Below are positions 12,494 through 24,688 of a stretch of DNA of 64,000 bases, one piece after another (positions within the stretch are counted from its first letter, which is position 1; every line of letters starts with the position of its first letter). Source of the stretch: Liquidambar formosana (Eukaryota; Streptophyta; Magnoliopsida; Saxifragales; Altingiaceae). The notes under the pieces were generated by a model. The model saw only the letters and a list, made by a program, of their open reading frames with translations. It ran no database searches and was not told where the DNA came from. Made by a program: the position numbers and the translations under genes. The stretch covers positions 46,682,388-46,746,387 of the forward strand of contig CM077821.1 in assembly GCA_039720395.1 (NCBI GenBank), given 5' to 3'.

Positions 12494-12522
12494 CTAGATA
12501 TAGCACACGTGCGTCGCACGTG
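12494..12522 (-). mobile_element. Possible Helitron 3' terminus
   Basis: On the minus strand a perfect 7-bp stem hairpin (CACGTGC-GAC-GCACGTG, 12522-12506) is followed 8 bases later by CTAG at 12497-12494 and then T. That is the standard plant Helitron 3' end (hairpin, CTRR, insertion before T). The element body would extend rightward. I could not fix its 5' TC end because the next 850 bp are rich in TA repeats. Confidence 0.5.
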
Positions 12523-12861
12523 AATATTTTTAAATAATATTACTTTCTATTTTTTTTTCCACTAATCTATGTATTTTTGTTTAAATATGCCTGCAATGGA
12601 AAATCGATTCTGAGAGGTTCTTCATGTTTTCAAAGTACATCCTTTTTGGGTTTCATACATCCTTTTTGGGTTTCAATTGGAACTCTTGAGGTATGTATTG
12701 TATTTTGTTCATCGGTTTAATGAGTCTAAACAGTTTCTCAGAACTATGGATATTTCATTTCGAATGATTTTTCTTTCTTTAATTACAATACCTATTATGA
12801 TTATAAATTCATCTATCTAACTTATAAATTCATCAAAAATCAAACTTATTCTCTAATAGTA

Positions 12862-12863
<2 letters not shown>

Positions 12864-12909
<46 letters not shown>

Positions 12910-13305
12910 TTGCAGAGCAAAACTTACCAGAGAATGGAAAAGTCGCCATTAACCAGAGAAGGGAGAAGTCGCAGCTACTCTTGATGGAGAAAGTATAATT
13001 TATAATCCGGCTGTTTATTTATTATATAGGAATTATAGTTTCCGTTTCCTTTGAATTCCTATTTGTGTTTTATATATTAAGGTATGTGTTTTAGAATTAT
13101 AGTTTTCATATTCTTATATATTTCTATTTATTATATAGGAATTATAGTTTTCATTTCTTTTGAATTCCTATTTGTGTTTTATATATTAAGGTATATGTTT
13201 TAGAATATATTAAGGTATGTGTTTTAGAATTACTATATTTCCTGTATATGTAAAAGAGTGGATAGTTATATATTTAAAAATTAAAATAAGGATATATTAG
13301 TCAAT

Positions 13306-13345
<40 letters not shown>
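12864..13345. repeat. (TA)n tracts and a 109-bp tandem repeat
   Basis: (TA)n runs lie at 12864-12903 and 13311-13345. Between them a 109-bp unit starting ATTATATAGGAATTATAG at 13021 recurs at 13130, sharing GAATTCCTATTTGTGTTTTA. Confidence 0.85.
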
Positions 13346-13347
<2 letters not shown>

Positions 13348-15276
13348 CCCAATTGAAGTGCCAGCCGTCACAATAGTCGAATAGGTTTTTTTTCCTCATT
13401 TTATGGGTTGGGTCAGACTATATCATAATTCATCACATGCTCTACCAGTACGTACCTTACCACATAAAATTGGGCCCTCCCATCTCATTTTAATCCTGCC
13501 AACTTAAAAATTCCAATCCACAACCTTTTCTTGCTCACCAAGGAGGGGAGAGCTACAAAATTATTGACAAATGTTTTATAGATAACTTTTCGATATTTAT
13601 CTATAATAAATATTTGCCAATATAAATCTTATATTTCATGGGAAAAAAAAAATATCACTTCTTTTTGAGTTACCTTATTTTACTTTTTTCTGATAACTTG
13701 ACGTGGAAGATTTATTTGTTTCAACAGGTAGTAGACAAGATATTGAAACGATGTGTTGGGACTGTCAACCAGACTTTGACAACACAGTAGAGACAACTAC
13801 AAGGCAAGCCAAGTCCAATTAATTTATTTTTATTATTAAAAACCTATAATAAAAACCTTTACTTTAAGAGAATTCTAAATCTTTTGCCCTTCTTGTGGAC
13901 CACAGGAAAGCCCACAGGTTATATTAATTAATAGCCCTGACGTGAAGAAAAAGTTTAAAACCTAGTTACCTCAATTTAAGCTAGTGTAATGATTACACCA
14001 TTGATTTAATGGTTTAGTAGGTATCTCTTCACTTCTTGATAAAGAAAGAATTGGGATCGTGTGAGTTTTAGACTTCATAGTCTATGGAAAAAAAAATTAA
14101 GATGGCTGGGAACTAACTTATGAACTAGTGTGGCGGATTGGTACCTTAGGAGAGGGAAAAAAAAGATTGAATGAATGAAATGTGTCAGTGGTCTCGCTTT
14201 CAATATGAATTGATGAACCCTTAATGCGTTGTTGTTATGTCACCGAATTACATAATTGACATTGACACACCATTGAGTCACTTATGGACACATGGCCTTG
14301 CCCCTAGTCTCACCTACATAGTCGGTCCGCCTCACCAACTTCTTGAAGACGTACAGTTCAGCATAATTAAATAATTCCTTTTAGAAAAAAAAAAAAAAAT
14401 CTTATTAATTACCAAAATAATATATGGTGTAACATCATTATATACAGCCCGACTAATTCACTAAATCAATAATTAAGAATTTAATGGCTCAATAAGAAAG
14501 TATTAACTATATTTTGATCAGTCATTGCCACCAGGTATGATTTGAATTGTACAAGTGCCAATATGCGGTAAGGAGTCATCCAAGATCAGAGAGCAAAATT
14601 AGCAAATATCACCCCCTAAACCCGGCCCAAATCTCAGCCGATCTGAGATGTTTAGACAAAAAAAATAAAAATAAAAATTCATAATTATGCCTATCTTACA
14701 GCTAATAAATCACCGAATCTCTCATTGGATACCTCAAATACTAGTACAAGCACAAAATATTCAATCCTGTTAGTTGCCATTAGAAAAAAAAAAGGGGGAA
14801 AAAATTGATTTTGGTTAAAGCAAATGCAAAGTCCCTTAATGAAATAGATTTAAGTTCATGGGGGATAAGTGAGCAATTTGCACGGCATGAGGGTTTGGGC
14901 ACTTAAAGGAGGACAACGTCTCACTCGCTTGAGCTGGCAAACAGCTAATATATTTTGTCTCATTGTAGGTTTTGGTAGAAATGAAAAGTTGAAAGTAATA
15001 TCCAAAAAAGAAAGTATGAAACCCATTTTATAATTGGGGCTGACCCACTAGAACTGCAGCTAGAGTGAAGTTACATCCACCAGCTGAACCCTCCTGTTAA
15101 TGTGGCATTTATTTTTATTTTTTATTTAAAAAGTGAAAGAGTTTCACTTTTCCTATCGACACATTAGTTAATTTACATATTGAGGGGATGAATCCAGTAT
15201 CTTTAAAAGTTTTCTTATAACTATATATACCTTTGTACGCATGCATGCATGGATTGATGATTGTTAATGTATATCC
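13346..15276. other. Intergenic DNA, nothing recognised
   Basis: AT-rich with several short A-runs (for example 14385-14398). No gene, TIR pair or long repeat was found by eye. Confidence 0.35.
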
Positions 15277-15284
15277 CTTACGCT

Positions 15285-16070
15285 CAGGGGCGGAGGGAGG
15301 GGGTGCTAGGGGGGCAGTTGACCCTTCACTTATTGGAAAATTGTTTTTTAGTATACATATTTGCTTATATTTTTAAATATGCCCTCTCTAAATTATATTT
15401 TTGACCCCGGTTTTATAATTGACCCCCTACTCTTCTTTCTTTCCTTTTTTCTCCCTATATATAAATAGCTTTTAGTCTCTTACCCATATTTTACTCAAGT
15501 TATGTCTCTTGTGATTGGGTTATGCTCCTTTTTTTTTTGTTAATTATTAAGTTTAAATAATTTTCTTTGTTCTTGTTAATTTTTATTATATAAAAAATGC
15601 TACTTCAAATGATTATTTAATTTGGGGTAAATTGCAGAAAACCCCCGTGAAGTATGGGAGGGTTAACAGATAGTCCCCTTATGTTTTAATTTTTTCAATG
15701 TGCCCCCTAGTTCATTTGGAAGGTAAAACTAATCATCGATAGTTACCCAATTGGACATGATTTTTGCGATGATTCAAGCGATTTTGGGCAACACGGGTCC
15801 GTTAATGATATCATATGCGTAGCCACATGACTAATTTTCATCAATTTTCATTAACGGCGAGTGATGGTGAGACACATTGCCAAAAATTAAAACATGAGGA
15901 GGCACATTAACAAAATTAAAATATAAAGGGGGTTATCTGCTGACCCCTATACTTCAGGAGGGTTTTCTGCAATTTACCCTTTAATTTATAGAGTTAGAAA
16001 GAAAAAAAATTAAACAATTACATCCAAACAAAATCGCCCCCCCTAAGATAAATTCCTGGATCCGCCACTG
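15285..16070. mobile_element. hAT-type non-autonomous element, 786 bp
   Basis: The ends read CAGGGGCGGAGGGAGG and, inverted from the right, CAGTGGCGGATCCAGG. Flanks are CTTACGCT (15277-15284) and CTTATGCT (16071-16078), an 8-bp duplication with one mismatch. TIRs starting CAGNGGCGGA with 8-bp TSDs fit the hAT superfamily. No transposase is present. A second element is nested at 15625-15979. Confidence 0.8.
15625..15979. mobile_element. Nested Mutator-type MITE, 355 bp, inside the hAT element
   Basis: The TIRs are GGGTAAATTGCAGAAAACCC and, at the right end, GGGTTTTCTGCAATTTACCC. Flanks TTTAATTTG (15616-15624) and TTTAATTTA (15980-15988) match at 8 of 9 bases. Its termini resemble those of the larger element at 32542-34030. 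Confidence 0.85.
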
Positions 16071-16298
16071 CTTATGCTAAAGGCTAAGAGATATCATCAA
16101 CAGTGATGGAGTAAGAAAATTAGTCTTGAATGCTCGAGGCGTTAAGTTTTAAGCCCAAGTTATCTTGAAAAAATTAGGGCTAAAAAAAAAGGGGGGACTT
16201 ATGTGAGGGTCAAATGATTTAGATGCTTTTACTATTTCGAATATTGGAAAATAAAACTGGCAAAATGATTTGACTGGTGATATTCCTGTCTAGCAGCA

Positions 16299-16320
16299 TT
16301 TTTTTTTTTTTTTTTTTTTT
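16299..16320. repeat. Poly-T tract
   Basis: An uninterrupted run of 22 T in intergenic DNA. Confidence 0.9.
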
Positions 16321-16547
16321 GAAATTAGGACAAAATTAATGATGTTGAGTCCTCTCTTATTTCTAGTATTGTTGACAATTATAAAGTGCTAACTTTCACG
16401 GCCACCGTTGGGAAAATGAATGAGGATTCTTTAGTTTCAATCCAATTAATTAATGGATGATGTTGAACGCTATCTCATTAATCCAGTTTAGAAACATGTG
16501 GCAGGTGAAATAGTAATAAGATACGTACTGTACTTAATCAAAGATTA

Positions 16548-16885
16548 GATCAACTAGTACTATGCTTAATCAAATATTAGATCAACTGAAAACGACCCCA
16601 TTAGTATGGATGTGATTGGAGTTTAGGTCTAATTGAAATTGCTTACTTAGAATGAAACAATATATGAATAAATTTATCTCTTCTGAAATTCCAAACCACA
16701 TGCAAATAGTATTAAAAAAAACTCAGATCAACTAATACTATGCAAAATCAAATATTAGATCAACCGTTAACGACCCCATTAGTATGGATGTGGTTGGAGT
16801 TTAGACTAATGGAAATTGCTGATTGCAGACTTAGAATGAAACAAGATAGGAATAAATGTAATGTTTTCTGAAATTCCACATGATC
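16548..16885. repeat. Tandem duplication, unit about 177 bp
   Basis: GATCAACTAGTACTATGC at 16548 recurs as GATCAACTAATACTATGC at 16725. Both copies contain GACCCCATTAGTATGGATGT and end near TTCTGAAATTCC. The copies differ by substitutions and small indels. Confidence 0.85.
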
Positions 16886-17073
16886 GAATAGTTGACAATC
16901 CCAAAAACCGGTAACGAGAGAGATCCAATACAAGCAGCCGACCCAACATAAGCTGTAAATCTTTGGGCTGCATTTGAAAACATTTAGGCAGAGATTTTTT
17001 GTATTCCGCATGGGCCTCCTTAAAGCTATCTGCAATACTTCCAGCCTGAATAATGTAATCAAGGACACGATTT
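16877..17073 (-). pseudogene. Unidentified possible exon or gene remnant
   Basis: On the minus strand a stop-free stretch of about 65 codons reads VLDYIIQAGSIADSFKEAHA near its start and LMLGRLLVLDLSRYRFLGL near its end. It lies between a possible AG acceptor (TTTGAAG) and unrelated AT-rich DNA. The composition is protein-like and unlike neighbouring frames, but I do not recognise the family and see no start codon. It is more likely a fragment of a broken gene than a complete one. Function unknown. Confidence 0.25.
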
Positions 17074-17440
17074 CCTCTTCAAATTTCAGTCGTCGCCAGA
17101 TTCTGATGGGTTTTTCAATGGAATTTCCGGGGAAGTTTATCGTGTAAAAGGAATCCCTTGCTCTGCTTATTTATCATTTATGTGACGATTTGAGACAGTG
17201 CTCCGCCGTGTGGTGTTAATTAAGGAGCCTTGGACTAAACGATTATTGGACCCTTTTCAGGAGCACGTTGCAACTTGCAAGACCGGCAGGCTATTGTAGA
17301 GATGGTGAGCTTATGCCGGAGAAAGGTAACGGCGAGGCAAATGAAAGCAAAAATTATAAAAGTTCTTTAAAATGGAATTTATTTCAGAGAAAATTTCATC
17401 ATTTTTCTTTCCTTTTCTTATGAAGACATATGCTTGGCAA

Positions 17441-17475
<35 letters not shown>

Positions 17476-17732
17476 CAGAATATTATTCCAATATCAATAA
17501 ATTATTTGATTGTAGGAAAGAGGCAAATTTGCAAGCTTCGGTGGGTGAAATTTTGATAGAGAAACACCACCTAAACAATTCACAGCAACGAGTCCCAGAC
17601 CAACCATTTGCCTATTTACATATAGGAAAACAGGAAAGGAAAAAACGGTAGCAAAATAAAATTTATGTGATAGGTAGACTGCCGGTTCAAATATCAACCA
17701 ACCATTAAAGAGAATTTCATTTCCGTAATTCA

Positions 17733-20708
17733 TTATTTGGATTTGAATGGGATGGCCCTGATTACTATCTGATGGTATACCGCTGCAAGTGCTGCCCCCA
17801 TGAAGGGTCCTACCCAGAATATCCACTGCATCCAAAATGGAAAGAACAAAATAATTAATATAAATTGAGTAATTTACCTCTCATCTTCATATTTTCAGTT
17901 TAATCTCTTGTGAGAGTTTTAAGGGTGGTGGAATTCGTCCATTCACCCACTTGAGATTCATTGCCTTCTTCTCTCAGGTCATATTTTTCATTAGCTCTGT
18001 GCCCTTTTTTTGCCCTTTTAAATGCCTTTTTTTCTTCAGATGATGTAGGTGGGAAGCCATCTTAAAATAACAACTATTATTATTATTATTTTTAAAAATT
18101 TAAAATTTTTATGTTGGATGAGTTGGGCTATATCAAGGACTCAAGGTGTACAATTTGAGCGGTTAGATCCGTTGACAGTCAACTTAGGCGTAACTTGAGA
18201 GGTTGAACTTTCTGCCCAAACCCAACCGGACTTCAATTGTTTGACTTTGAGTTGGGCTTGGGATGGGCAGGCTGAGTGGGCTGGACAGGTTAGGCTCCCT
18301 TCTTCTTCTTCTTCCCTTTTTGGGTGGCCGCCCCAAGACTTGCTAGGCACCCTTAACTCCAATGATTTTTCAAGGTTTATAAAAAATATAAAAGGTTTTC
18401 ATGAAAACTAGTTAGAATGTCCTTTAAAAAGTATCATTTTGAACAGTTTTGTTGAATAAAGTTTTTTCAAAATTTTTTTATTTAAGTAGACTTTTTTGTC
18501 ATTTACAATATTTTTTTCTTTAAAAATCTAAAAATCCCACTTAAATGACAATTTTTGGAAAAACTTTTTTTTACAAAGTAATTCAAAATTATATTTTATA
18601 ATAGACCATGTAGCTAGTTTTCATTAAAATTCTATATTTTTCATAAAACCTTGAAAAGCCACTAGGTTTGGGGGTGCAAAGCAAGTCTTGGGGTGCCAAT
18701 AGAGGCCCTTTTTTTTTTTCTTTTTCTTTTTTTATGTATATTAAAAAAAAATGTTTTCATTTTCCTACTACTTACACATTTCTAAATATCAATTATTCTA
18801 GTCCACTACTTATTTTAATATTAAATTAACTTAACTTGGGCTAAATTTAAACGCATTTAATGTTAAATAATACATATTAAACATTTGATTGTCTTATTGG
18901 AAAAAAATAATATGTATTTGAATTCGGGTTCTCAAATTGGGCTTGTTGCTCACAATATCTGCCGAGGCACAACCTGAATAGAATTCGGGTTGGGGTCTCA
19001 CAACCTAAGCCGAACCCACTAACCTTGATAGAAGAGACTCTGATGTCTTTTATGAGCTATCTATAGTGCTAGGATGGTTGGTTTTTTCAACAGTAATGTT
19101 ATTAGACTCCCAACAGCCTCCCAAATTAATCCTGGCCTCTACGATGTGTCATGAAAATAAATTGGACTAGGGGGCCATTAGCATTAGTCCACTTCTGTTT
19201 TCAGGACAAATCGTGGGAGTTGTTTTGTGGGGGTCTCAAGGGTCCAATAGCATTTTCCTTTTTTCACCAATATACATAGAAATGATAAGAGAAAGAGAGC
19301 TTACATGGTCATCCCAGGCATGGTCCCTGTTGTAAATGATGGCTGCACCGAGACTTCTGGCTGGATTAATGCCTGTTCCCGTAATTGGGATGGTCGCCAA
19401 GTGTACCAAAAACACAGCGAACCCAATAGGTAGTGGTGCCAAGATCTGACCACATCCAAAATCAATCGTCAAAGTCATCAAACAAGTAACGATAAAAACA
19501 AATGGGGAAATCATAATGTAGCTAGATTTGAGTAAAGAATTTGCTTACAGGAACGTGGGAATCTCGCGCATTTCGCTTAGCATCGGTGGCGGAGAAGACA
19601 GTGTATACAAGAAGAAAGGTGCCCACAATCTCAGCTCCAAGGCCGTCGCCTTTGGTGTATCCGTGATTGACCATGTTGGCTCCCCCGCCGAGCTTCTGGT
19701 ACTGGCTTTTTTGGAAGCCCTTCACGATGCCGGCGCCGCATGTGGCACCAAGACATTGCATCACCATGTAAAAGACAGCCCTGGTCAGTGACAACTTCCT
19801 TGCCAACAGCAGCCCAAAAGTGACCGCTGGGTTTATGTGACCCCCTGCACCATCAACCCCTCGCATACTTATTTCCATGTTAAAAGAGCAAATCTATTCT
19901 TTTGCCGAAAATTTTCACCTAATTCTCATAACGGCAAGCACATGGGATCAATATCAATCATTGTTATTGTTGGAGAAAAGATTTCAATCATGATATCATT
20001 TTCCATTTTAAAATTTGGGTAATACTACATTGTCTAACTCATTTGTTTAAATTTATTTGTCTAATTGATGTGATGGCTGATTTGGTAATGTCGTGTTTGT
20101 TATTACATTGATTTGAGCAAAAAGTTAAAATTTTTGAACAAGTTTTTTTAAAAAAATTTGGTCTGAATCATAGTAATAATGTATTTATTATTTTTGAATG
20201 GTGAATTTTTTTTAATTCATGCTTTGGTCCCGTCCAAGATGTATGGGGTGGGAGCCTAATCCATGGGGTCAGGCGTTGGTTTGTATATTAGATTAGGTAT
20301 TTGTCCATTACCCAAAAATTTACTAGAAAGGAATGCTGTAATTGTTCATCCTAGACAAGAAGATGACAGAGAGATACCTGAAATGCCGGCCGTGCAGTAG
20401 ACCAGAGCGAATATCATTCCACCGAAAGCCCACGCAATGCCTTGAACACCAACGGTGGAGCACTTGCTGGAGGATCTGGCAACACCCATCACCGTCAGAA
20501 CCGTGATGTAAAGAAACAATAAGGAGGCCAAGAACTCTGCTATGCCAGCCCGGTAAAAGGACCATGATGATAATTCAAGGGGCTCGTACAATGGGGCCGG
20601 CGGTGGTTCGTTGTAATCCTTGTTGTCTTGGCTCTGAGCTGCCGTCCCAATAGGCTGCCTCTCGGAGAACCTGTTTGCTCCCAACTTCACATCTTCCTTC
20701 GCTTCCAT
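17733..20708 (-). CDS. PIP1: PIP1-type plasma membrane aquaporin
   Basis: Four exons: 20708-20378 (331 nt), 19844-19549 (296), 19445-19305 (141) and 17825-17733 (93 with TAA). They give 286 aa, with the exon sizes and phases standard for plant PIP1 genes. The long N-terminus ([18 protein letters not shown]) marks PIP1 rather than PIP2. NPA boxes are at 115-117 (HINPAVTF) and 236-238 (GINPARSLG). The aromatic/arginine filter residues F95, H224, T233 and R239 are all present, as are the loop-A cysteine C83 and the loop-D gating histidine H207. The protein is a six-helix water channel of the plasma membrane; PIP1 members usually act in mixed tetramers with PIP2. All splice sites are GT-AG. The region is duplicated at 50.6-58.0 kb, where the copy is dead. 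This copy looks functional. Confidence 0.96.
17826..19304 (-). other. Intron 3 of PIP1, containing a foldback element
   Basis: A 1479-bp intron with GTAAGC donor and CAG acceptor. The boundary of the large duplication (position 17879) lies inside it, next to exon 4. A foldback element occupies 18322-18708. Confidence 0.85.
18322..18708. mobile_element. Foldback MITE related to family FB, in PIP1 intron 3
   Basis: The left end reads GGGTGGCCGCCCCAAGACTT and the right end, inverted, GGGCCTCTATTGGCACCCCA. The arms fold back on each other, and the core (TATCATTTTGAAC, AAAGTTTTTTCAAAA) is shared with family FB. The same insertion is present in the second copy at 52837-53233, so it predates the duplication. 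The flanks are T-rich and no clean TSD is seen. Confidence 0.7.
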
Positions 20709-20979
20709 TTCCTTGCTCTATTGCGTAGGATAAGAGCGCAAAGGGTAGTATCTCACTTTTCCTTGGGCTTTTTGAAAGCGTTGGAGTTCAGTGAATTTGA
20801 TCAAGAGGCTCACAAGTCACAATGAGTGAGGAGTGGTGTTTTTGTAGCGTGACTTTGGGACAAAGGCTGTTGGGGCCCGCACAAGGTATTGAAAGTTTGA
20901 AACAGCGCATTGTCGCCACCTGCAACCCATCATTCGGGCCTTTTAAAAAATGATATATTACTCTTCTTTGCTTTGGTTT

Positions 20980-21664
20980 TTGGGGTGTTAATGGTTTTGG
21001 TTAAAACCGAGAATCAAACCGAACCAAATCGAACTGGGCGGTTTGGTTTGGTTTTTTTGTCATTAGGTTCGGTTATGGTTTTAATTTTAGAAAACCGAAC
21101 TTAATTGGTTTGGTTTTGATTTGCAGTTTTAAAAAACCGAACCAAACCGAAAAACCAAAAAAACCGAAAAATATAATATATATATATATATAAACTTAAA
21201 GTTTGTAAATTCCCAATTTTAATAAGGATAAAATAGGTAATGGGTTTGTTTTTGTTGATTTTAAGTTTCTTATTGTTTTCCCTTTTTTAGATTGGCATGT
21301 ATTAAACTAGTTATTAATGTTGTGTGTATTAATGTTGTGTGTGATATTAACATATTACTATATGTCAATATGTTTCTATTTTAACACAATATTTGTTTTT
21401 TTTAGTTGCTAATGTAATGTTTTTATTAAAAATGTTTTTATTTGGAGTTTGGCACATCATTTTTTTCATATTCAATTATTTGTTGTTACTTGATAGGTTA
21501 AAACCGAAACCAAACCGAATCAAACCGAAATATAATGGTTTGGTTTGGTTTGGTTTTTTTATAATATGGTTTGGTTTTGGTTTGGGAGGAACAAAACCGA
21601 AGTATAATAGTTTGGTTTGAAATCTCCCCTAAAACCGAACCAAACCGAACCATTAACACCCCTA
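20980..21664. mobile_element. hAT-type MITE of the TAGGGGTGTTAATGG family, copy 1
   Basis: A 685-bp element with ends TTGGGGTGTTAATGG and CCATTAACACCCCTA. The inner part is rich in GGTTTGGTTT and AACCGAACC motifs on both sides. The PIP1 copy B at 56665 lacks it and reads through (TTTGCTGGCTGTTGTG), so it inserted after the duplication. The TSD here is blurred; two sister copies have perfect 8-bp TSDs. Confidence 0.82.
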
Positions 21665-22479
21665 GCTGCTATGTAAAGCCATGGATGTCCTTGTTTTTCA
21701 CTTATTTAGTTTCATTAATTCTTAACTTCTAATCAAAGCATGGAGGTTTTTTTGAAGAATTTTTAGAAAAATATATTAGAATGAACCATTGGGAGAGTTG
21801 AAAATTGATAATTTTACAAGAAAGCAGCTTGGGCGTCCGCAGTAATTTTTTCCTTTTAGATTTGCTAGAGTACCCGCTTGTTGGTTGCATTTTATTGTTG
21901 ATATAAACACACATGTATGTATGTATGACCTCTCAATATCTCTGAAAGTTAAATAAATTTTAGGACCGTAGGTTGAAAATTGTAAGTAATTGTTTTATTA
22001 TTAATTAAGGGTTTGTTTGAGTGTCTAATTCAAAATTAGATAATTCAAATAATTTTATATATTATTAAAGATACAAATCTATCACGTTAAATTAGAATAT
22101 TTTAGATTGTAAAAGTCATACAAAGTTACAAATAGATAACATGGGTCAATGCTGACAACAACTTCTCGATTGTATTCTCTTAGGATAACAATAGAGTAGG
22201 AGTATTATTTTTTGTGTGCATTTTTAGACCACAATTAACCTTCTAAAGAAGATTGACAACAACGCGACTCTCTGCAAATAAGCACTTAAAAATATGGAAA
22301 TTCTGTCTTTATTCTTATTATATAAATAATGTTAACTAATTCCATCGTTCTTTCTAGTTTCAATATCATACCTAGTGCCATGCATGCCACCTTTATGCTT
22401 CCAGGGACCCTATCCAGTTCATACTCATCACAGCCCATGTGATTGACCAAGCTGAAATGTACAGAGAAACTATTGATCC

Positions 22480-23180
22480 CAAGAAGCCTATACGCAGCAG
22501 GTCCTTATTTACTGGACTTCTCTCCCTGAATGTGTCATTTCTGTACGAATTACTTATCCCAAAGCGGCATAGCGTTGGAGTGAAGCGAAACAACGACATT
22601 CTATGCTAGTGAGAATTGGTATTGGAATAGCTTGTTCAATGTTGTGCTGCATTGCTGCTTGTCTGCTTGAGGTCCATAGGTTGAAGGTACTGCAAACTTA
22701 TCCAATTGAGTGGGATAAGACTATTCGCATGAGTATCTTCTGGTTAGTTCCACAGTTTTTTCTGCTGGGACTTATGGAAGGACGTACTAGCTGAAGATGA
22801 TCTCAACGATTGTTTCTGTGATCAGTTATCTGATTCAATGGGTACCTATGGGCCGCCCATCAATGAATGTGTATTGGGCGTTGGGAAATTCCTTAGCATT
22901 TTTTGTGTTTTCGTTTTTAGAGGCTGGTTTGGTCATGAAACCATAAACAAGAGTCATCTGGATAAGTATTACGGAATTAATGTTGGGATTTCTAGGTCTT
23001 GGGAACGTATAGACGATGTAACAGAGACAATGGCCAATTTCCTCTCTTCTACTGGGACGGAGTCTTACTCTCGATCCACGACTTGGCCTTTTAGAATGCG
23101 ATCCCTCTACCGTCGAAGCTCTCGGAAGGTTGTCGAGGGTGATCCCCATTCTCTCCCACACATTTAGTTGAAAATTGTAT
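22480..23180 (+). pseudogene. Decayed 3' fragment of an NPF (NRT1/PTR) transporter gene
   Basis: This segment matches the last exon of the NPF gene at 36533-37553. Recognisable blocks are LVRIGIGIACSMLCCIAACL, MSIFWLVPQFFLLGLMEG, GPPINECVLGVGKFLSIF and GWFGHETINKSHLDKYYG, then FRMRSLYRRSSRKVVEG near the end. The reading frame breaks near 22785 and again near 22980, where the block equal to LAFLSLGNLFFYLLVV is scrambled, and there is an early stop after MEGRTS. There is no 5' half. Its sequence differs enough from the intact NPF to come from a paralogue or an old copy. It has no coding function. Confidence 0.82.
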
Positions 23181-24638
23181 AAAATAAGATCGAGCTCTAA
23201 AGCAAAAAGAATCCCATTTATTATATGTTGGAAGAATTAAAGATTGGTCTGGCTACAAGTAAATAATTATAGTTAATAGTCATTATTCATTAAGTTAGTA
23301 GTCATTTACTGGAAAGTTGTTAATAATTTGTATTGAATTGTATATATACGAGCTCTTTACACTCGACAAATCTCGATGAGGAGCATTCGGAAGAAAGCTA
23401 CCGATTCGCTTGTATGGGAAAAATAATACAGAGTCATTTTTAAAGTGCATTTATAATAATAACTCTGCATGAGGTTGAACTCAAAAGAATTAGTTTGATA
23501 AGAAATCAAAATTAACAAGGCCTCAAAATTAATAGCAACTAATACAATAGAGAAAAAACAAAAACAAATCTGTTGATAACGAAAAGTTGTGCTTATAGCA
23601 TATTTTATTTTTTGGTAAAATACATAGTGGAATTCAATACATGGTTTGATTGACTTTAAGTCTTAGGGGGAGAGATGAATGGAGATTAAGCAACTATCAA
23701 AAAATGGTTTAAGTTAAAATAAAACAACTTTATATCAAAATATTTTTCGCTAGATCCAAACTTTGGTACCTCCATTACAAGTATTTGAGTTCTCAAAAAA
23801 TTCATTGTCACTTTCATAGCAATGGGATATTCACCATTAAAAAGAAGAATAGACATAACACTAACATATATAAATTAGATGTGATACAGCTCACTAAAGC
23901 CATTTGTAATTGTACTTTTTAAATGGAAAAGACCAATTAAGATCGAGGCTTCGATAACCTTCTGATTACATGAATCCACGCACAAAGATTTCTCATTTTC
24001 TCAAGTTCTAAGATTAAAAGGGAATAGCTAATCAGATTACAGGTTTTATGAAGCAGACGCATTAATGGTTGAATGGATTAATTACCAACTACTGCGAACA
24101 AAATTGTCACCCCGCCATTGATAAAATGCTGAATGCAGATTTTTGTGAGAAATCGGTTTTGAGCGCACCAGACAAGATTGTAACGCGAACATACAAGTTG
24201 CAAAATTATTATTATTATTATTTTCTGATTTTGGTGATTGAATAATACATTTTGAGGGCGCCATGACTGTCGAGCCCAAGAGAATTATAAATAAATAAAA
24301 AAGCAGCGTGCTTTTTTCTTTTTTTTTTCTTTTTTGTTTTTTTGTGGGGGGGCCCCTGAGGGAAGGATTTCAAAAAGAGAGGAATCCGGGTATTAAACAA
24401 AGTGGGAGGCAGGTATTAGATTTGCCAAACAACCCCTAGTATTGTTGTTTAATTATGTTTTGTTGTTCTTTATTATAAAAAAAATAAACAAATAAAATAA
24501 ATAAATAAAAAGGCTCATGGGTATAATACCAAAATATGAACAGAACTCATCTCTAGAAACCAGTTTGCTAGGAAAAGGTTTTCAAAAACTAATATATAGA
24601 TTATCATACCCATACTTAACCAACGTAAGATATTAGTA

Positions 24639-24688
<50 letters not shown>

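Larger units (their letters stand above)
17879..22440. repeat. Segmental duplication, copy A (PIP1 region)
   Basis: Collinear with 50629-58026, same orientation, about 33 kb apart. Shared blocks include the intron-3 DNA from CTCATCTTCATATTTTCAG, exons 3 to 1, the promoter, and scattered downstream blocks up to the CAGGGACCCTATCCAG sequence at 22402. Copy A carries one insertion not in B (hAT element, 20980-21664). Confidence 0.85.

Noticed and set aside
19236..19878. Two separate small aquaporin genes
   Set aside because: They are exons 3 and 2 of one PIP1 gene; the frames extend into introns beyond clear GT and AG sites.
20972..21673. A clean 8-bp TSD for the hAT copy at 20980
   Set aside because: Flanks do not match; only the empty site in copy B supports the insertion.
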